DNA from: Macrosoma leucophasiata
Lineage: Eukaryota > Arthropoda > Insecta > Lepidoptera > Hedylidae
Assembly: GCA_036365455.1 (NCBI GenBank)
Contig: JAWQUS010000022.1
Location: 2,418,001-2,482,000 of the forward strand
Reading direction: 5' to 3'
DNA length: 64,000 nucleotides
Under the pieces are notes generated by a model, which did no database searches, was not told the DNA's origin, and worked only from the letters and a program-made list of their open reading frames with translations. Positions 22,631-33,041 of this stretch are shown here, piece by piece (the stretch's first letter is position 1; every line of letters starts with the position of its first letter). Made by a program: the position numbers and the translations under genes.

Positions 22631-23917
22631 TTAGGTTGGGGAAAAATTTCTTCGCATTTTTTAAGATAATTCAAAACATTTTTTAATATAGTTTATTTAA
22701 ATTTAACTAAAGTATGTATGAACCATTTTGTTCGATAACCTTTTGCCATCTTGTAAGTAGGGACATGATCCCATTGTTATAAAAATTTTGGGACTTCTCA
22801 TCAAAATACCGCGACAAGTGGATTTGGCAGTCCTCTCGTGATGTTAACCTAACATTGTATAAAGAATTCTGAAGAGACCGAAACAGGTGGAAATCTGAAG
22901 GTGCAAGGTCAGGCGGCTATACGGCGGATGCATTAACACCTCCCAGCCAAACTCTCTTAATTTTTGCTGAGTAGCTATAGATGTGTGAGGTCTAGCGTTA
23001 TCATGATGAAACACCACACCCCTTCTGTTGATCAATTCCGGCCGCTTTCTCTCAATTTCTTGCTTTAATCTCATCAGTTGTTTGCAGTAGAGTTCAGAAT
23101 CGATAGTCCTGCCTGGTGGTAATAGCTCATAATGAATAATGCCCTTCCAATCCCACCACACACACAACATCACCTTATTGCGAGTTAACCCGGGTTTCGC
23201 CACAGTCTGTGAAGCCTGACCGGCCTTTGACCACGACCGTTTTCGCACGTTCTTGTCGTACGTGATCCACTATTCATCACCAGTTATCAGCTTCTTCAAA
23301 AATGATTCGGTTTCATTACGTCATAATAAAGAATCACAAATGAGTACACGGTTCATTAGGTTTCTTTGAGTGAGCTCGTGAGGTACCCAAATATCGAGCT
23401 TTTTTTTGTACCCAGCTTTTTTCAAATGCGCCAAAACTGTTTTGTGATCAATTCTCAGTTCTTCAGCTACGTCGTAACTACTGATACGTCGATCTTGCTC
23501 CACTTTTTCAAAAATGGCATCCATTTTATCCGTAATAGGGCGACCAGAGCGAGGTGCATCTTTGACATCAAAATTTCCGTATTGAAAACGCTTAAACCAA
23601 ATTTGTGCTACTCTAACAGACACTGCACTATGTCCATAAACATCGCAAATTTTTTTTTGCGGCTTGCGTTGCATTTTTACTTTTTTTGTAGTAAAATTTT
23701 AAAATGTATCGAATTTCTTCATTAGATTCACTCATCTTGACAGTACGAAAAACAAATGAAAATCGCACATTTGCCTAATTTGAATTTGGAATTATGTTCT
23801 TTAAAATTTTAACTTTCAATGATACCAAACCCAGTCAGATACAAATACTACAGCCAAAGAGATTTTATTACAAGTTCATACATACTATAATGCGAAAAGA
23901 CTTTTTCCCCAACCTAT
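22631..23917 (-). mobile_element. Mariner (Tc1/mariner, DD34D) transposon
   Basis: 1287 bp with terminal inverted repeats TTAGGTTGGGGAAAAA (left) and ATAGGTTGGGGAAAAA (reversed right), flanked by TA on both sides (22629-22630 and 23918-23919). It inserts by cut-and-paste at TA. Length and ends are complete, but the transposase is dead, so this copy could move only in trans. Confidence 0.95.
22707..23735 (-). pseudogene. Mariner transposase, decayed
   Basis: Coding span of about 343 codons, ATG at 23735 to stop at 22707. The N-terminal helix-turn-helix region (VRVAQIWFKRFQYGNFDVKD, ISSYDVAEELRIDHKTVLAH) and the WVPHEL linker motif are clear, as are WWDWKG and HDNARPH (second catalytic Asp). 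Breaks: an extra A in an A-run near the N-terminus (about 23665), a TGA after CDSLL, a TAG replacing Lys in the first catalytic motif (GDE-stop-WI, about 23270), and a small insertion near 22920 that puts the third Asp (PDLAPSD) out of frame. Confidence 0.93.
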
Positions 23918-23924
23918 TATATGC

Positions 23925-24050
23925 CAACTCTTGAGAAATCTTTGTATGTACGATATAATTCGATTGACACGCCATCTACCGTACTAGACAAGTACTGTGA
24001 GGTTTCGCCTGTATTCCACTAGTTGGCGCTTTAATGTAGTGGACGCTACA
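23925..24050 (-). repeat. Family T repeat
   Basis: Reverse copy of the 8.4 kb element, directly right of the mariner. Confidence 0.5.
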
Positions 24051-24065
24051 TCTTTACATCTCGTG

Positions 24066-24553
24066 TGGAGCTCGAGGGCGTAGGCACCACCGAATTACTA
24101 TATCTATCTGCCGCCAAATGCTAGTGTTCAGTACTATCGTGTGGTAATGTAAGGACCCGTAATTAATATCACAGAGACATAGCTTAGGTCTCAGAGGTGG
24201 CAACACATCAGCATTTCGACCTTTAGTTTAAGTCTGTTTTAGTGGATGTCTATAGGCTGCAGTTAGTCACTTAACATCCGGGTGAGCTGCTGTTTTTGAG
24301 CAAAGAGCTCGAACGAAAAAAAAAAAATTAAGAAAAAAAAAAAAAGGAAATGGCCGAGTTCAGCCCGTTTCCCTGCATACCAGCATCCCCTTTGTTCGAT
24401 CACGCCCCTGACGCTTCGGAGGAAGATAGGGCCCGGGAACGAGGTACATCTTGACCCCAGAACCATCCCTCCCCCCTCTGTCTCGCTTCACGCGAGGAGG
24501 GACAGATGATGTTTAGTTAGTTAGTCATGCTTGTTTGCCACTTTCATTATATA
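24066..24553 (+). repeat. Diverged family A copy split by family O
   Basis: 24066-24299 and 24526-24553 are contiguous in intact copies (GAGCTGC / CATGCTTGTTTGCC). The older sequence variant TCTGCCGCCAAATG is present. Confidence 0.7.
24300..24525 (+). repeat. Family O repeat
   Basis: Block order ATACCAGCATCCCC, GATCACGCCCCTGACGC, AGATAGGGCCCGGG, CGAGGAGGGACAGATGATG, shared with 52.76 and 55.28 kb. It may be a LINE 3' end. Confidence 0.6.
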
Positions 24554-24692
24554 TAATAATAATGGCAACCCATTATACGTCCCACTGCTGGGCACGAGTC
24601 TCTCCCCTTTTTAGGGGGAGACCTGAAGCTTACTCCACCACGCTGCTCCAATGCGGATTGGTGGAGATACGGGTTAGTGGCCAACCCACTGT
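24551..24692 (-). repeat. Family B SINE, 5'-truncated
   Basis: Only the 3' ~140 bp remains, with the (AAT)n tail near 24555. Confidence 0.8.
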
Positions 24693-24754
24693 ATCTGTAA
24701 AAATATTCTGTTCACATTCATTAAAAAAAAAACATCATTCTCTTCCTAAATGGA

Positions 24755-24855
24755 CGCCGATTCCTAAAGTCTCTTGACACCTTCAGACAGTACCTATTTG
24801 GTGAAGGCAGGTCAGTCTTGGTCTTCCTGGGCAAACCATCCACATTCGCATTGCA
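24755..24855 (-). repeat. LINE F internal fragment
   Basis: Matches the part of LINE F encoding the GPGRPRLT/DQIGRV region, diverged. Terminal sequences are missing. Confidence 0.65.
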
Positions 24856-25116
24856 TCTATCTATATACCATTGTAAGGCAATACGAAGTTCGCCGGGTCA
24901 GCTAGTCAATTGCCGTTCGTTAAAGATCGTTCAAGATCGGCTCTACCAATTAGGTTAATTTTGGTTTCGAATGATTTTTGGAAGTCCAGGGAATTCAATA
25001 AACTGAAAAGTCTATTATATCGGTTGCCTAACTAGCATAGTTGGTAATAGATGGCGCTACTGCTACCATAAAGCAATGCAATAGATGTGAAGGAAAGATT
25101 TGACAAATCGGGCAGG

Positions 25117-25190
25117 GCTTCAGTAGCTCAATTGGAAGAGCGGCTGGACTAGATTCCCAGTAGGTCGCGAGTTCGAGCCTCGCCTAAAGT
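25117..25190 (+). other. tRNA-like cloverleaf, unit 1
   Basis: 74 nt with acceptor (GCTTCAG/CTAAAGT, one mismatch), D-arm GCTC/GAGC, a 17-nt anticodon arm whose loop reads AGA, and T-arm GCGAG-TTCGAGC-CTCGC. The anticodon stem has one A-C mismatch. A Ser-type AGA without a long variable arm argues against a working tRNA. Confidence 0.7.
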
Positions 25191-25423
25191 CAAATTTTTC
25201 TTTCCATTTTTCTTTAAAAATAAAATATATTTCACAAGCATGTGTTAATGCGAAATAATATAAAACAATTATTAAGGGTAAAAGCGACTTCTTTACGATA
25301 TTCAATAAACTGAAAAGTCTATTATATCGGTTGCCTAACTAGCATAGTTGGTAATAGATGGCGCTACTGCTACCATAAAGCAATGCAATAGATGTGAAGG
25401 AAAGATTTGACAAATCGGGCAGG

Positions 25424-25497
25424 GCTTCAGTAGCTCAATTGGAAGAGCGGCTGGACTAGATTCCCAGTAGGACGCGAGTTCGAGCCTCGCCTGAAGT
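25424..25497 (+). other. tRNA-like cloverleaf, unit 2
   Basis: Acceptor stem restored to CTGAAGT. One substitution before the T-stem (GGACGCGAG). Confidence 0.7.
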
Positions 25498-25730
25498 CAA
25501 ATTTTTCTTTCCATTTTTCTTTAAAAATAAAATATATTTCACAAGCATGTGTTAATGCGAAATAATATAAAACAATTATTGAGGGTAAAAGCGACTTCTT
25601 TACGATATTCAATAAACTGAAAAGTCTATTATATCGGTTGCCTAACTAGCATAGTTGGTAATAGATGGCGCTACTGCTACCATAAAGCAATGCAATAGAT
25701 GTGAAGGAAAGATTTGACAAATCGGGCAGG

Positions 25731-25804
25731 GCTTCAGTAGCTCAATTGGAAGAGCGGCTGGACTAGATTCCCAGTAGGTCGCAAGTTCGAGCCTCGCCTG
25801 AAGT
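25731..25804 (+). other. tRNA-like cloverleaf, unit 3
   Basis: Acceptor intact. One T-stem substitution (GCAAG). Confidence 0.7.
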
Positions 25805-26353
25805 CAAATTTTTCTTTCCATTTTTCTTTAAAAATAAAATATATTTCACAAGCATGTGTTAATGCGAAATAATATAAAACAATTAGTCCAGGGAAGGTTT
25901 AAAAGGTAAGGAAATATGAAGAAATTTTATGGGAAATAGTAAAAACAACAATATCGTTTCTCCGTACAAATAGTCCGTATCTTTGAAATCTTTGACACAT
26001 TAGGTACTTAATTCTGAGGCATTATGAAGTTTGCCGGGTCAGCTAGTATCTTAATAAACATTGCAAATGGAATAATCATATAAGACGTGGAATCTTTATA
26101 GTTTTCTAGAAGTTTTTCATATATAACTCACTTTACGTAATAACACATAATAGTATTACATAAATAAGTTACCAGCCACTTTTCTGAATAATCATAAGGT
26201 ATGACATGAAAATTGTTATGTAAACAACACGAAGGTCAAGGTATATTATTTTCTTATGTCATAAAGTGAGACAGTTTTAAAATAAAGAAATTTGAAAAAA
26301 TGTACTGTTTACAGCAAGAACTATTCCACATCATAAACTAGCCTATGAAAGGA

Positions 26354-26460
26354 ACGCGCATGGCCCAGCGGCTGGTGTAGATCGTAAGCGATCTACTCGG
26401 TTAGGCGATACGGGTGCGGTCAGGTGTGTGATGGGTGACCGCTAGTGGCAAATTAAAATG
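26354..26460 (+). repeat. Family B SINE, 3'-truncated
   Basis: The head only (ACGCGCATGG to GGCAAATTAAAATG). Confidence 0.8.
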
Positions 26461-27089
26461 CTAATGGCGTCATCTCTGCTGCACACTGCTTACGTAAGCA
26501 CTGATAGTCCGGTGTTGGTAGAAAATTTATCAACTCGACAAAGGACACATTGGAAAGGTGTGAAAGAGATAACGCTCTACAGACCGATACGACTGAAATA
26601 GGCCGAAGTCTCCTTATACGCAATATTTAAAATCAAGTAAACTCGTAATAGACTGACGCGCTGCGGTGTGTCCTTTTCATGCCCCGCCCTCGTTGTGTCT
26701 ATTTATGTAGAACCATTTTTATTGGCTTTGTGAAAATTCTTTACATTATTATCCGTAGAGTACTTTTAACATAAATATATTTCTTGAAATTTTATTTATA
26801 AGGAAATTACTATATTTATTTCAACAGCAGTTAATCAATCCAAAACTGTCTCATTTCAACATGTTACTCATCTGGCATGATGTTATCTGGATTTTTTATT
26901 TTTAAACTACCTACCTAGGGTTGTCAACATTTTAATAAAAGTTAATTTTAGTACCTTTTAAAGAAAAGAGTTCGCACATTTAACCTTAGAGGTTCTTAAT
27001 CTCGTGATGTATTTATAGCAACTTTTGGACCTCTCCCTCCTTTTTGGTAATAAGTGGTTAAATTTGAAATTAACCACCTTCCCCCACCC
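26461..27089. other. No gene seen
   Basis: A moderately GC-rich segment (26.47-26.72 kb) matches nothing else in the window; the rest is AT-rich. Confidence 0.4.
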
Positions 27090-27299
27090 ACCACCGTATC
27101 ACTTCATTGCCTATCATCTATCTGCCGTCCGGTAGTGTTCAACACTATCGAATAGAGTTGCGACGAATAATGGTTTGGAGGAATATTCGACTTTCCCCTT
27201 GGCCGAATGCACGAATATTCAGCAGCCGAACAATCCGCCGGCAAATAATAAGCAAAACGATGAAGATGGAGAAAAGAGTTCTATGGCAGATAAATATGA

Positions 27300-27530
27300 T
27301 TTTTATTTGAAAACTGCTCGCCTAAATCTAACGGCAGGCCCATACAAATGGTGGCCAGCAAACGCAAAACCATGTCCAGTCCTGACGAATTCGCTAAGGT
27401 TTATCTATCATCTCCTAGCAGTAGTGTCTCTGGTGAGAGACTTTTTTCAGAAGCGGATATTATTTAAGCAGAAAAGCGCAATCGTTTATTGTCAACTATT
27501 GCTGAAAATTGTCTTTAATCATCATAATTT
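27300..27530 (+). pseudogene. hAT transposase C-terminal dimerisation domain, degenerate
   Basis: One frame reads GPYKWWPANAKPCPVL; a shifted frame continues PSSSVSGERLFSEADII and, after a stop, AEKRNRLLSTIAENCL. These match the hAT C-terminal dimerisation pattern (WW, S-x-ERLFS, KRNRL). Frameshift and stops abolish function. The catalytic N-terminal two-thirds is gone. Confidence 0.85.
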
Positions 27531-27574
27531 ACCATTGGTAGATTTTATGTATGAATATAGTCATTTGTGATTAT

Positions 27575-27748
27575 TATTTTTTATTTTTATGTAATGGAAG
27601 TGGCAAACAAGCATGCAGTTCACATTGATGTTAAGTAATGACTGCAGCATATAGACACCCACACAAAGACCAAGGTCAAAATGCAGATGCGTTACCACTC
27701 CTGAGGCCCAAGATGTTACGCCTCTGTGCCGGAAATTACAGGACTGTA
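27575..27748 (-). repeat. Family A fragment inside the hAT element
   Basis: T-rich start and body up to AAATTACAGGACTGTA. The 5' part is missing. Confidence 0.85.
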
Positions 27749-28317
27749 AAATATCGCATTTTTAATAAAATATTGTTTTTATTTTCCATTTTATATTATT
27801 CGGTATTCGGCCGAATAGTGGCCGAATAGGCCGAATACCGAATAATGGACGAATATTCGTGGCATCTCTACTATCGAATGCCTGTTAGATATAAAAGTAT
27901 GTCGTCGGTATAGCATCACAGAGATATGACAACATAGTACTCAGAGGTGGCAAAGCATCTGCATTTAGTCCTATGGGTTTTATGTAGATGTCTTTAGGCT
28001 GCAGTCATAACTTAACACCAATGTGAACTGCATGCTTGCTTGCCACCTTCACCACATAAAACAGTCGGGCAATAAATCATTTGAAATATCTCACCATCAG
28101 AGAACCGAGTCAACTTGACCACTAAACCGAAAATAACTATAAATAATGTTGACAGTGCATCTGTTACGTCAAAGTTCACTACAAGGCAAACTGAGGGTCA
28201 AAGATATTCGATATGTGTGAAATAAAATATAAATCCAGATAAATCGTTCAAATTAGTGTTATCCATTAATTCTTTTAATGTATTTTAATACTAGATTTTG
28301 GCCGCGACTTCGTCGTT

Positions 28318-28478
28318 CAGCACGACCGTGTTCCATTTCCGTCACAGAGGCATAACACCTTATTCCTCAGGAGTGGTAACACATCTGCATTTTGACCTTG
28401 GTCTTTGTATCTATAGGCTGCAGTTATCGCTTAACATCAATGTGAACTGCATGCTTGTTTGCCACCTTCATAAGGTAC
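28318..28478 (+). repeat. Family A repeat, 5'-truncated
   Basis: Begins at GACCGTGTTCCA, lacks the poly(A), and follows an L-type phrase (GGCCGCGACTTCGTCG). Confidence 0.75.
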
Positions 28479-28809
28479 ATTAAAAAATATATAAATTACT
28501 TTTTGATTGGAGATAGCGCCCGTACCTCAGTCAGTGTTATTTCTTACTACCTACCAATCCACTGGATCATTAATTAAATGTATTTCTCTGACACCTTACC
28601 TACCGGTAGATTTCACATACATTCACCGCTAAACGATGTGTTTTAAAAGAAAGTCTTACGATCCAGATTCTGATAAGATAATTGATTTAATTGCAGTTCT
28701 TGAGGTCTTTCGCGAACTAACTGGTATTGAATATAAATTACTTTATTTTATTAACTCTCTTATAATACTTAAAGAAAAGTAGGTTCAATTTTTGACACGT
28801 CTTTTATAG

Positions 28810-29462
28810 ATTTTGAGTAATGAAGGTGGCAAACAAGCATGCAGTTCACATTGATGTTAAGTGATGACTGCAGCCTATAGATTACATAAAAACCAGAAGT
28901 CATGCGCATGCGTTGCCACCCCTGAGACCTTACTTGTTTTGTCACTGTGATAGTTATTACGGGGTCATACATTACCATCTAACCGGAACACGATAGTGCT
29001 GAACACTACCATTTAGATATAGATTAGGTAATGTGGTGCCATTAAAGCGCGCATGGCCCAGCGGCTGGTGTAGATCGTAAGCGATCTGCTCGGCTAAGCA
29101 CTACGGGCGCGGTCGGGTAGTGTGATGGGTGACCGCTAGTGGCAAATTAAATGCGCATTTCCGTGCTTCGGAGGGCACGTTAAGCCGTCGGTCCCGGTTG
29201 CTATAGATGGATAGCAGTCGTTAAACCTTGTCGGAGGCCTTATGGGCGGTTTGAAAACATCCGACAGTGGGTTGGCCACTAACCCACCCACCTCCACCAA
29301 TTCGCATTGGAGCAGCGTGGTGGAGTAAGCTCCAGGCCTCCCCCCAAAAAAAGGGAGAGACTCGTGCCCAGCAGTGGGACGTATAATGGGGTGCCATTAT
29401 TATTATTATTATAATGTAGTGCCTACGTCCCAGAGCTCCTACACTAGAACTGCCACTAGTAA
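28810..29462 (-). repeat. Family A copy split by a B SINE
   Basis: 28810-29040 and 29412-29462 are the two halves; the break is beside GGTAATGTGGTGCC / ATGTAGTGCCTACG. Confidence 0.8.
29047..29411 (+). repeat. Family B SINE, full length, nested in A
   Basis: Ends GGGGTGCCATTATTATTATT. Well preserved, so younger than its host. Confidence 0.88.
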
Positions 29463-29611
29463 ACCAGGTGGTAGACACTACGAAACAAGATAATCGTAAT
29501 TGTGTGTTGTTTAACTATCTGCCGCCAAATGGTAGTGTTCAGCACTAACGTGTTTAAGTTAGATGGTAATGTATGGCCTTGTTATAATTATCACATAGAC
29601 AAAACAACTAA

Positions 29612-30073
29612 CCCCCTTATTCATTTTTTTTTTTTTATTTTTTTTTTTTTATGTAATAAAACTGGCAAACAAGCATGCAGTTCACATTGATGTTAAGTGA
29701 TGACTGCAGCCTATAATCACCCGCACAATGACCAGAGGTCAAAATGCAGATGCGCTGCCACTCCTGAGGCATTAGGTGATATGCCTCTGTGCCTGAAATT
29801 ACAGGGCCGTACATTACCACCTGACCGGAACACGATAGTGCTGAACACTACCATTTAGCGGCAAGTATATTAGGTAATGCGGCGGTGCCTACGCCCGCGA
29901 GCTCCGTCACTGGAACTCTACCACCAGTAAAATAACGTATAAACGTATTTTAGCTAAAGTGTTGCTAATCTCTCCTTTGTCTTTTTCTATCCTGCACATT
30001 TGACAATGCAACTGACAAGGACAAAGCATTCTTTAGCTAAAACGTATCTAATGTACGTTTATGAATAAGAGGG
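29612..30073. mobile_element. Family J MITE-like element, split
   Basis: 29612-29623 and 29929-30073. Matches 983-1129 in order, reversed. It interrupts an A copy and is itself interrupted by another. Confidence 0.7.
29624..29928 (-). repeat. Family A repeat, full length, innermost
   Basis: T-run (29624-29650) to ACCACCAGT. It lies between CCCCCTTATTCA and ATAACGTATAAACG of the J element. Confidence 0.88.
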
Positions 30074-30189
30074 TACGATTTTAGGGGTGGCAAATCAATT
30101 TCATTTTGACCTTTGGTCTTTGTGTGAGGGTCTAAAGGCTTCAGTCTTCACTTTACATCAATGTGAACTGCATGCTTGTTTGCATTATA

Positions 30190-30829
30190 CGTATAAAAAA
30201 AGGATTATACGCCTATATCTGATAGCCCAGCCTAGACAAAGAAAATATAAAAGAATGTAGTTATATCATTAGTTGGCATGTTTTATAATTTCCTACAATT
30301 TTATAATCTGTTCCGTCATTTCTGCCCTCACCTTGAAATGACGTGCCAAACGTGAATCTATTTTATCTGTGTGTGCAAAACAGATTGCAGTTTTATCTTT
30401 TAAACTATTTGTAGAACTAAGATATCCATGACATGGCACGTACCGCTCTGTATAATTATAATAATAATTATCACCACATATTATAAGTATAGTAATGTCT
30501 TCCTATTTTATGTGTCTGTGTGTATGCGCTAATCTAGGAAAGTTGTGAACGGATATTAGTCCTGTTTGAAATGTTGGTAAGAGGGTTTTCTTCTTATATT
30601 TACCGAGATATCCCGCTTTTTGTTAAGGAAGTCGGGCGCGTCCCCACAATTTAAAATGCTGCACGTGCGAAGTTGGGGTGGGTTGCTAGTGTATGATAAA
30701 AATTTAATTAAGTAAATATACAATAATACCTCGGTCTTACACGATAGGTGGGACCAAGCGATAGTAGTGTAAGTCGAATTCTCGTAAGTCGGGGTTCACC
30801 CTTGCATATAAATACTAGGTTCAAATTAC
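30190..30829. other. No gene seen
   Basis: AT-rich. A LINE-tail phrase (GCACGTGCGAAGTTGGGGTG, about 30660) is the only recognisable feature. Confidence 0.4.
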
Positions 30830-31085
30830 TAGAAATTAAAGAAAAAAACGGAAAGAAAAATTTGACTTCGGGCAGGAATCGAACTTGTGACCTCAGGATA
30901 ACCAGTCCAGCTGCTTTACCACTAAGCTACCGAAGTCCCACACCGATGCGTTAAATTTTGCTTTCCGTTTTGGATTAAAACCGATTTAGGGTCGGTGAAC
31001 GACATCCATTGATAACTATAATTAATAGCTATACAACCGATATGATAGACTTTGCAGTTTATACAATATCGTTAAGATGTCGCTG
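30830..31085 (-). repeat. Diverged family E unit
   Basis: The tRNA-like core at about 30868-30940 (minus) has acceptor CTTCGG/CCGAAG, a paired change from CTTCAG/CTGAAG elsewhere. Its anticodon-loop triplet reads GGT. It is followed by the unit's flanking blocks (ACAACCGATATGATAGACTT). Confidence 0.7.
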
Positions 31086-31109
31086 TTCCCTTAATAATTG
31101 TAATATTTA

Positions 31110-31389
31110 TTTTTCGTGGCAAACAAGCATGCAGTTCACATTGAAGTTAAGTGATAACTGCAGCCTATAGAACACAAACACCAAGGCCAAAATGCAGATG
31201 CGTTACTCCTGAGGCGTTACTCCTGAGGCCTGAGTTATGTCTCTGTGCCGGAAATTATAGGGCCGTACATTACCACCTGACCGGAACACGATAGTGCTGA
31301 ACACTACCATTTAGCGTATAAGTATATTAGGTACCTAATGCGGTGGTGCCTACGCCGGCGAGCTCCGACACTGGAGCTCTACCACCAGT
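31110..31389 (-). repeat. Family A repeat
   Basis: Lacks the long T-run. A small internal duplication GTTACTCCTGAGGC occurs near 31200. Confidence 0.85.
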
Positions 31390-31478
31390 AAAGTTGACGC
31401 AACCCAGCTTAAGCAATCTAATGTGATATTTATCACATTAAGGAATAATAATCTGGCCTTACACCTAATAGGTAAGGT

Positions 31479-32302
31479 AGGTCAGGATCCCACTGCCGAA
31501 TTATTTCGTTGATCTTGATATTCTGCAAATCTATTTTTTACGCATATTTATGATTAAGAGAATGTAAATCCACTAGGCCCATCAAAATATGGCCGCAAGT
31601 ATTTTTTTTATTTTTTTAGGGAAATATCTATTTAAAAAGATTGAAAAATCCCGGCTGCCGTTGCGTACTTGGCCGTCCCTACGTACGTATTTACGTTCCG
31701 CCCCATAGAGCAACACCGGAGGGGAGTAGCCATATGCTGGCTTTCCCCTCTGTCAAAGTACAAGCCCAAATGGGCCTATACCTGTCTCCTAGATGTTTTA
31801 AATGTGTGCGTGAAATTGTTTCTGTATTTTGTGAAAGTGAAGGTGTGAGTTTCGTAGTAATAGACGATTTTTGTAGTGTGCGTGTGTGTCGCACGCATTT
31901 CCCCCCGCAAAAAATGACAGATTATTTTGCTTCGGTAATAAACGCTATGGCTACTCCCCTCTATTCCGCCGCGGCTGGTGGCCCGTGTTGCTCTATGTTC
32001 CGCCCCGATACATATATTTACGTTCATAACGTACATTTATTATTTAAATATCAAATGAAAGCCATTTTTTATCTCAGTACTAAGACATATGGGTGCCAAA
32101 TTAAATATGGCCGCAAATAAGGGTTGCTGGCTGTTAAAGATATAATAATTAAATTAAAATACTATCAGCCATATTTTGTTACGCGACCTATAGGTATTCT
32201 CTAGATCTACATTTGAAGTCCTAGATCTAGAGAATATGCGTAAAACTTAGGTTTGCAGCATATCTCGATGAACGAAATAATTCTGCAGCGGGATCCTGAC
32301 CT
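31479..32302. mobile_element. Family S inverted-repeat element containing an H element
   Basis: Ends AGGTCAGGATCCCACTGC and the reverse complement of GCAGCGGGATCCTGACCT are inverted repeats. Similarity extends inward about 75 bp (AATTATTTCGTT, TTACGCATATT). No ORF of its own. Confidence 0.6.
31704..32006 (+). mobile_element. Family H MITE-like element
   Basis: Complete, from CATAGAGCAACACCGGAGG to GCCCGTGTTGCTCTATG. Confidence 0.75.
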
Positions 32303-32485
32303 ATAATAGATACATAATTTAAAGCCGTAATGGAGGCAGATATCACACATTTTTTTTAAAGGTTACATGCTAAATATAAGCAAAAACTGGTTCGTAGATA
32401 GGCATATTAATTGTTCAGTGGGAAAGCTATAAGTAGTTAACGCCCACGTCTTTTATGAATAAACAGTATGTTCACGCCTTTGTAT

Positions 32486-33010
32486 TGTAGGCTAACTGTG
32501 CCCGCGACTTCGTCCGCGTGAGTTTTTTTTTTTTTTTTTTTATGTTATGGAAGTGGCAAACAAGCATGCAGTTCACATTGATGTTAAGTGATGACTGCAG
32601 TCTATAGACACCCACACTAAGACCAAGGTCAAAATGCAGATGCGTTGCCACTCCTGAGGCCTAAGGTGTTATGCCTCTGTGCCGGAAATTACAGGGCCGT
32701 ACATTACCACCTGACCGGAACACGATAGTGCTGAACACTACCTTTTAGCGGCAAGTATATCAGGTAATGCGGTGGTGCCTAAGCCCGCGAGCTCCGTCAC
32801 GGGAGCTCTACCACCAGTAAAATGATAGTTCAGTATCTTCCCGGATGAAGGCATGGGCGCAGGTAGTATAAAAGTAGCCTGAGTTACTCCTTATTACATA
32901 AGCTATCTGCCAGTGAAAGTGCTGTCGAAATCGGCACAGCCGTTCGCGAGATTAGCTCGAACAAACAGACAGACAAAAATTGTATTAAATGTTGTTTTGG
33001 TATATAACAT
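32486..33010 (+). repeat. Family L tail split by A
   Basis: 32486-32522 (GCCCGCGACTTCGTCCGCG) and 32819-33010 (AGCTATCTGCCAGTGAAAG and ACAGACAGACAAAAA). Confidence 0.5.
32523..32818 (-). repeat. Family A repeat, full length
   Basis: T-run to ACCACCAGT, inserted in the L tail. Confidence 0.9.
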
Positions 33011-33041
33011 AGATTTATTTTATACTAGGTACTAGCTGACC

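Larger units (their letters stand above)
24994..25884 (+). mobile_element. Family E: trimer of 307-bp units with tRNA-like core
   Basis: 891 bp, 2.9 head-to-tail units with an exact 307-bp period and only a few differences. The 11-bp target duplication AGTCCAGGGAA lies at 24983-24993 and 25885-25895, so the multimer itself was the inserted unit. The last unit lacks its final ~30 bp and the insert ends AAAACAATT. Each unit contains one tRNA-like cloverleaf and no protein frame. Dispersed relatives are at 30.8, 36.7 and 51.8 kb. Confidence 0.93.
24908..26049 (-). repeat. Family K tail split by the family E trimer
   Basis: 24908-24993 and 25885-26049 together make one K copy (GAATGATTTTTGGAAGTCC ... 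AGTTTGCCGGGTCAGCTAG). It is the pre-insertion target. Confidence 0.85.
27153..27870 (+). mobile_element. hAT-type transposon remnant, 718 bp
   Basis: 8-bp target duplication CTATCGAA at 27145-27152 and 27871-27878. Inverted ends TAGAGTTGCGACGAATA / TAGAGATGCCACGAATA. The right end carries a cluster of GGCCGAATA motifs. The element contains a decayed transposase C-terminus and a family A fragment. Confidence 0.9.
27090..28065 (+). repeat. Diverged family A copy split by a hAT element
   Basis: 27090-27152 and 27871-28065 join across the hAT at CACTATCGAA, within the block that reads AGCACTATCGTG in other copies. Confidence 0.8.
29513..30182 (+). repeat. Diverged family A copy, outermost host of a nest
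   Basis: Pieces 29513-29611 and 30074-30182 flank the J element. Confidence 0.7.

Noticed and set aside
25120..25612. Two near-identical 61-codon minus-strand ORFs 307 bp apart, suggesting a small gene family
   Set aside because: They are the reverse strand of the tandem family E unit and cross the tRNA-like core; no codon-level constraint is visible.
24994..25884. CRISPR array (regular direct repeats)
   Set aside because: Units are 307 bp with no short-repeat/spacer structure; this is eukaryotic retroposon DNA.
24994..25884. Hammerhead ribozyme expected in multimeric retroposons
   Set aside because: No CTGANGA...GAAA core was seen on either strand of the unit by eye; a covariance search could overturn this.
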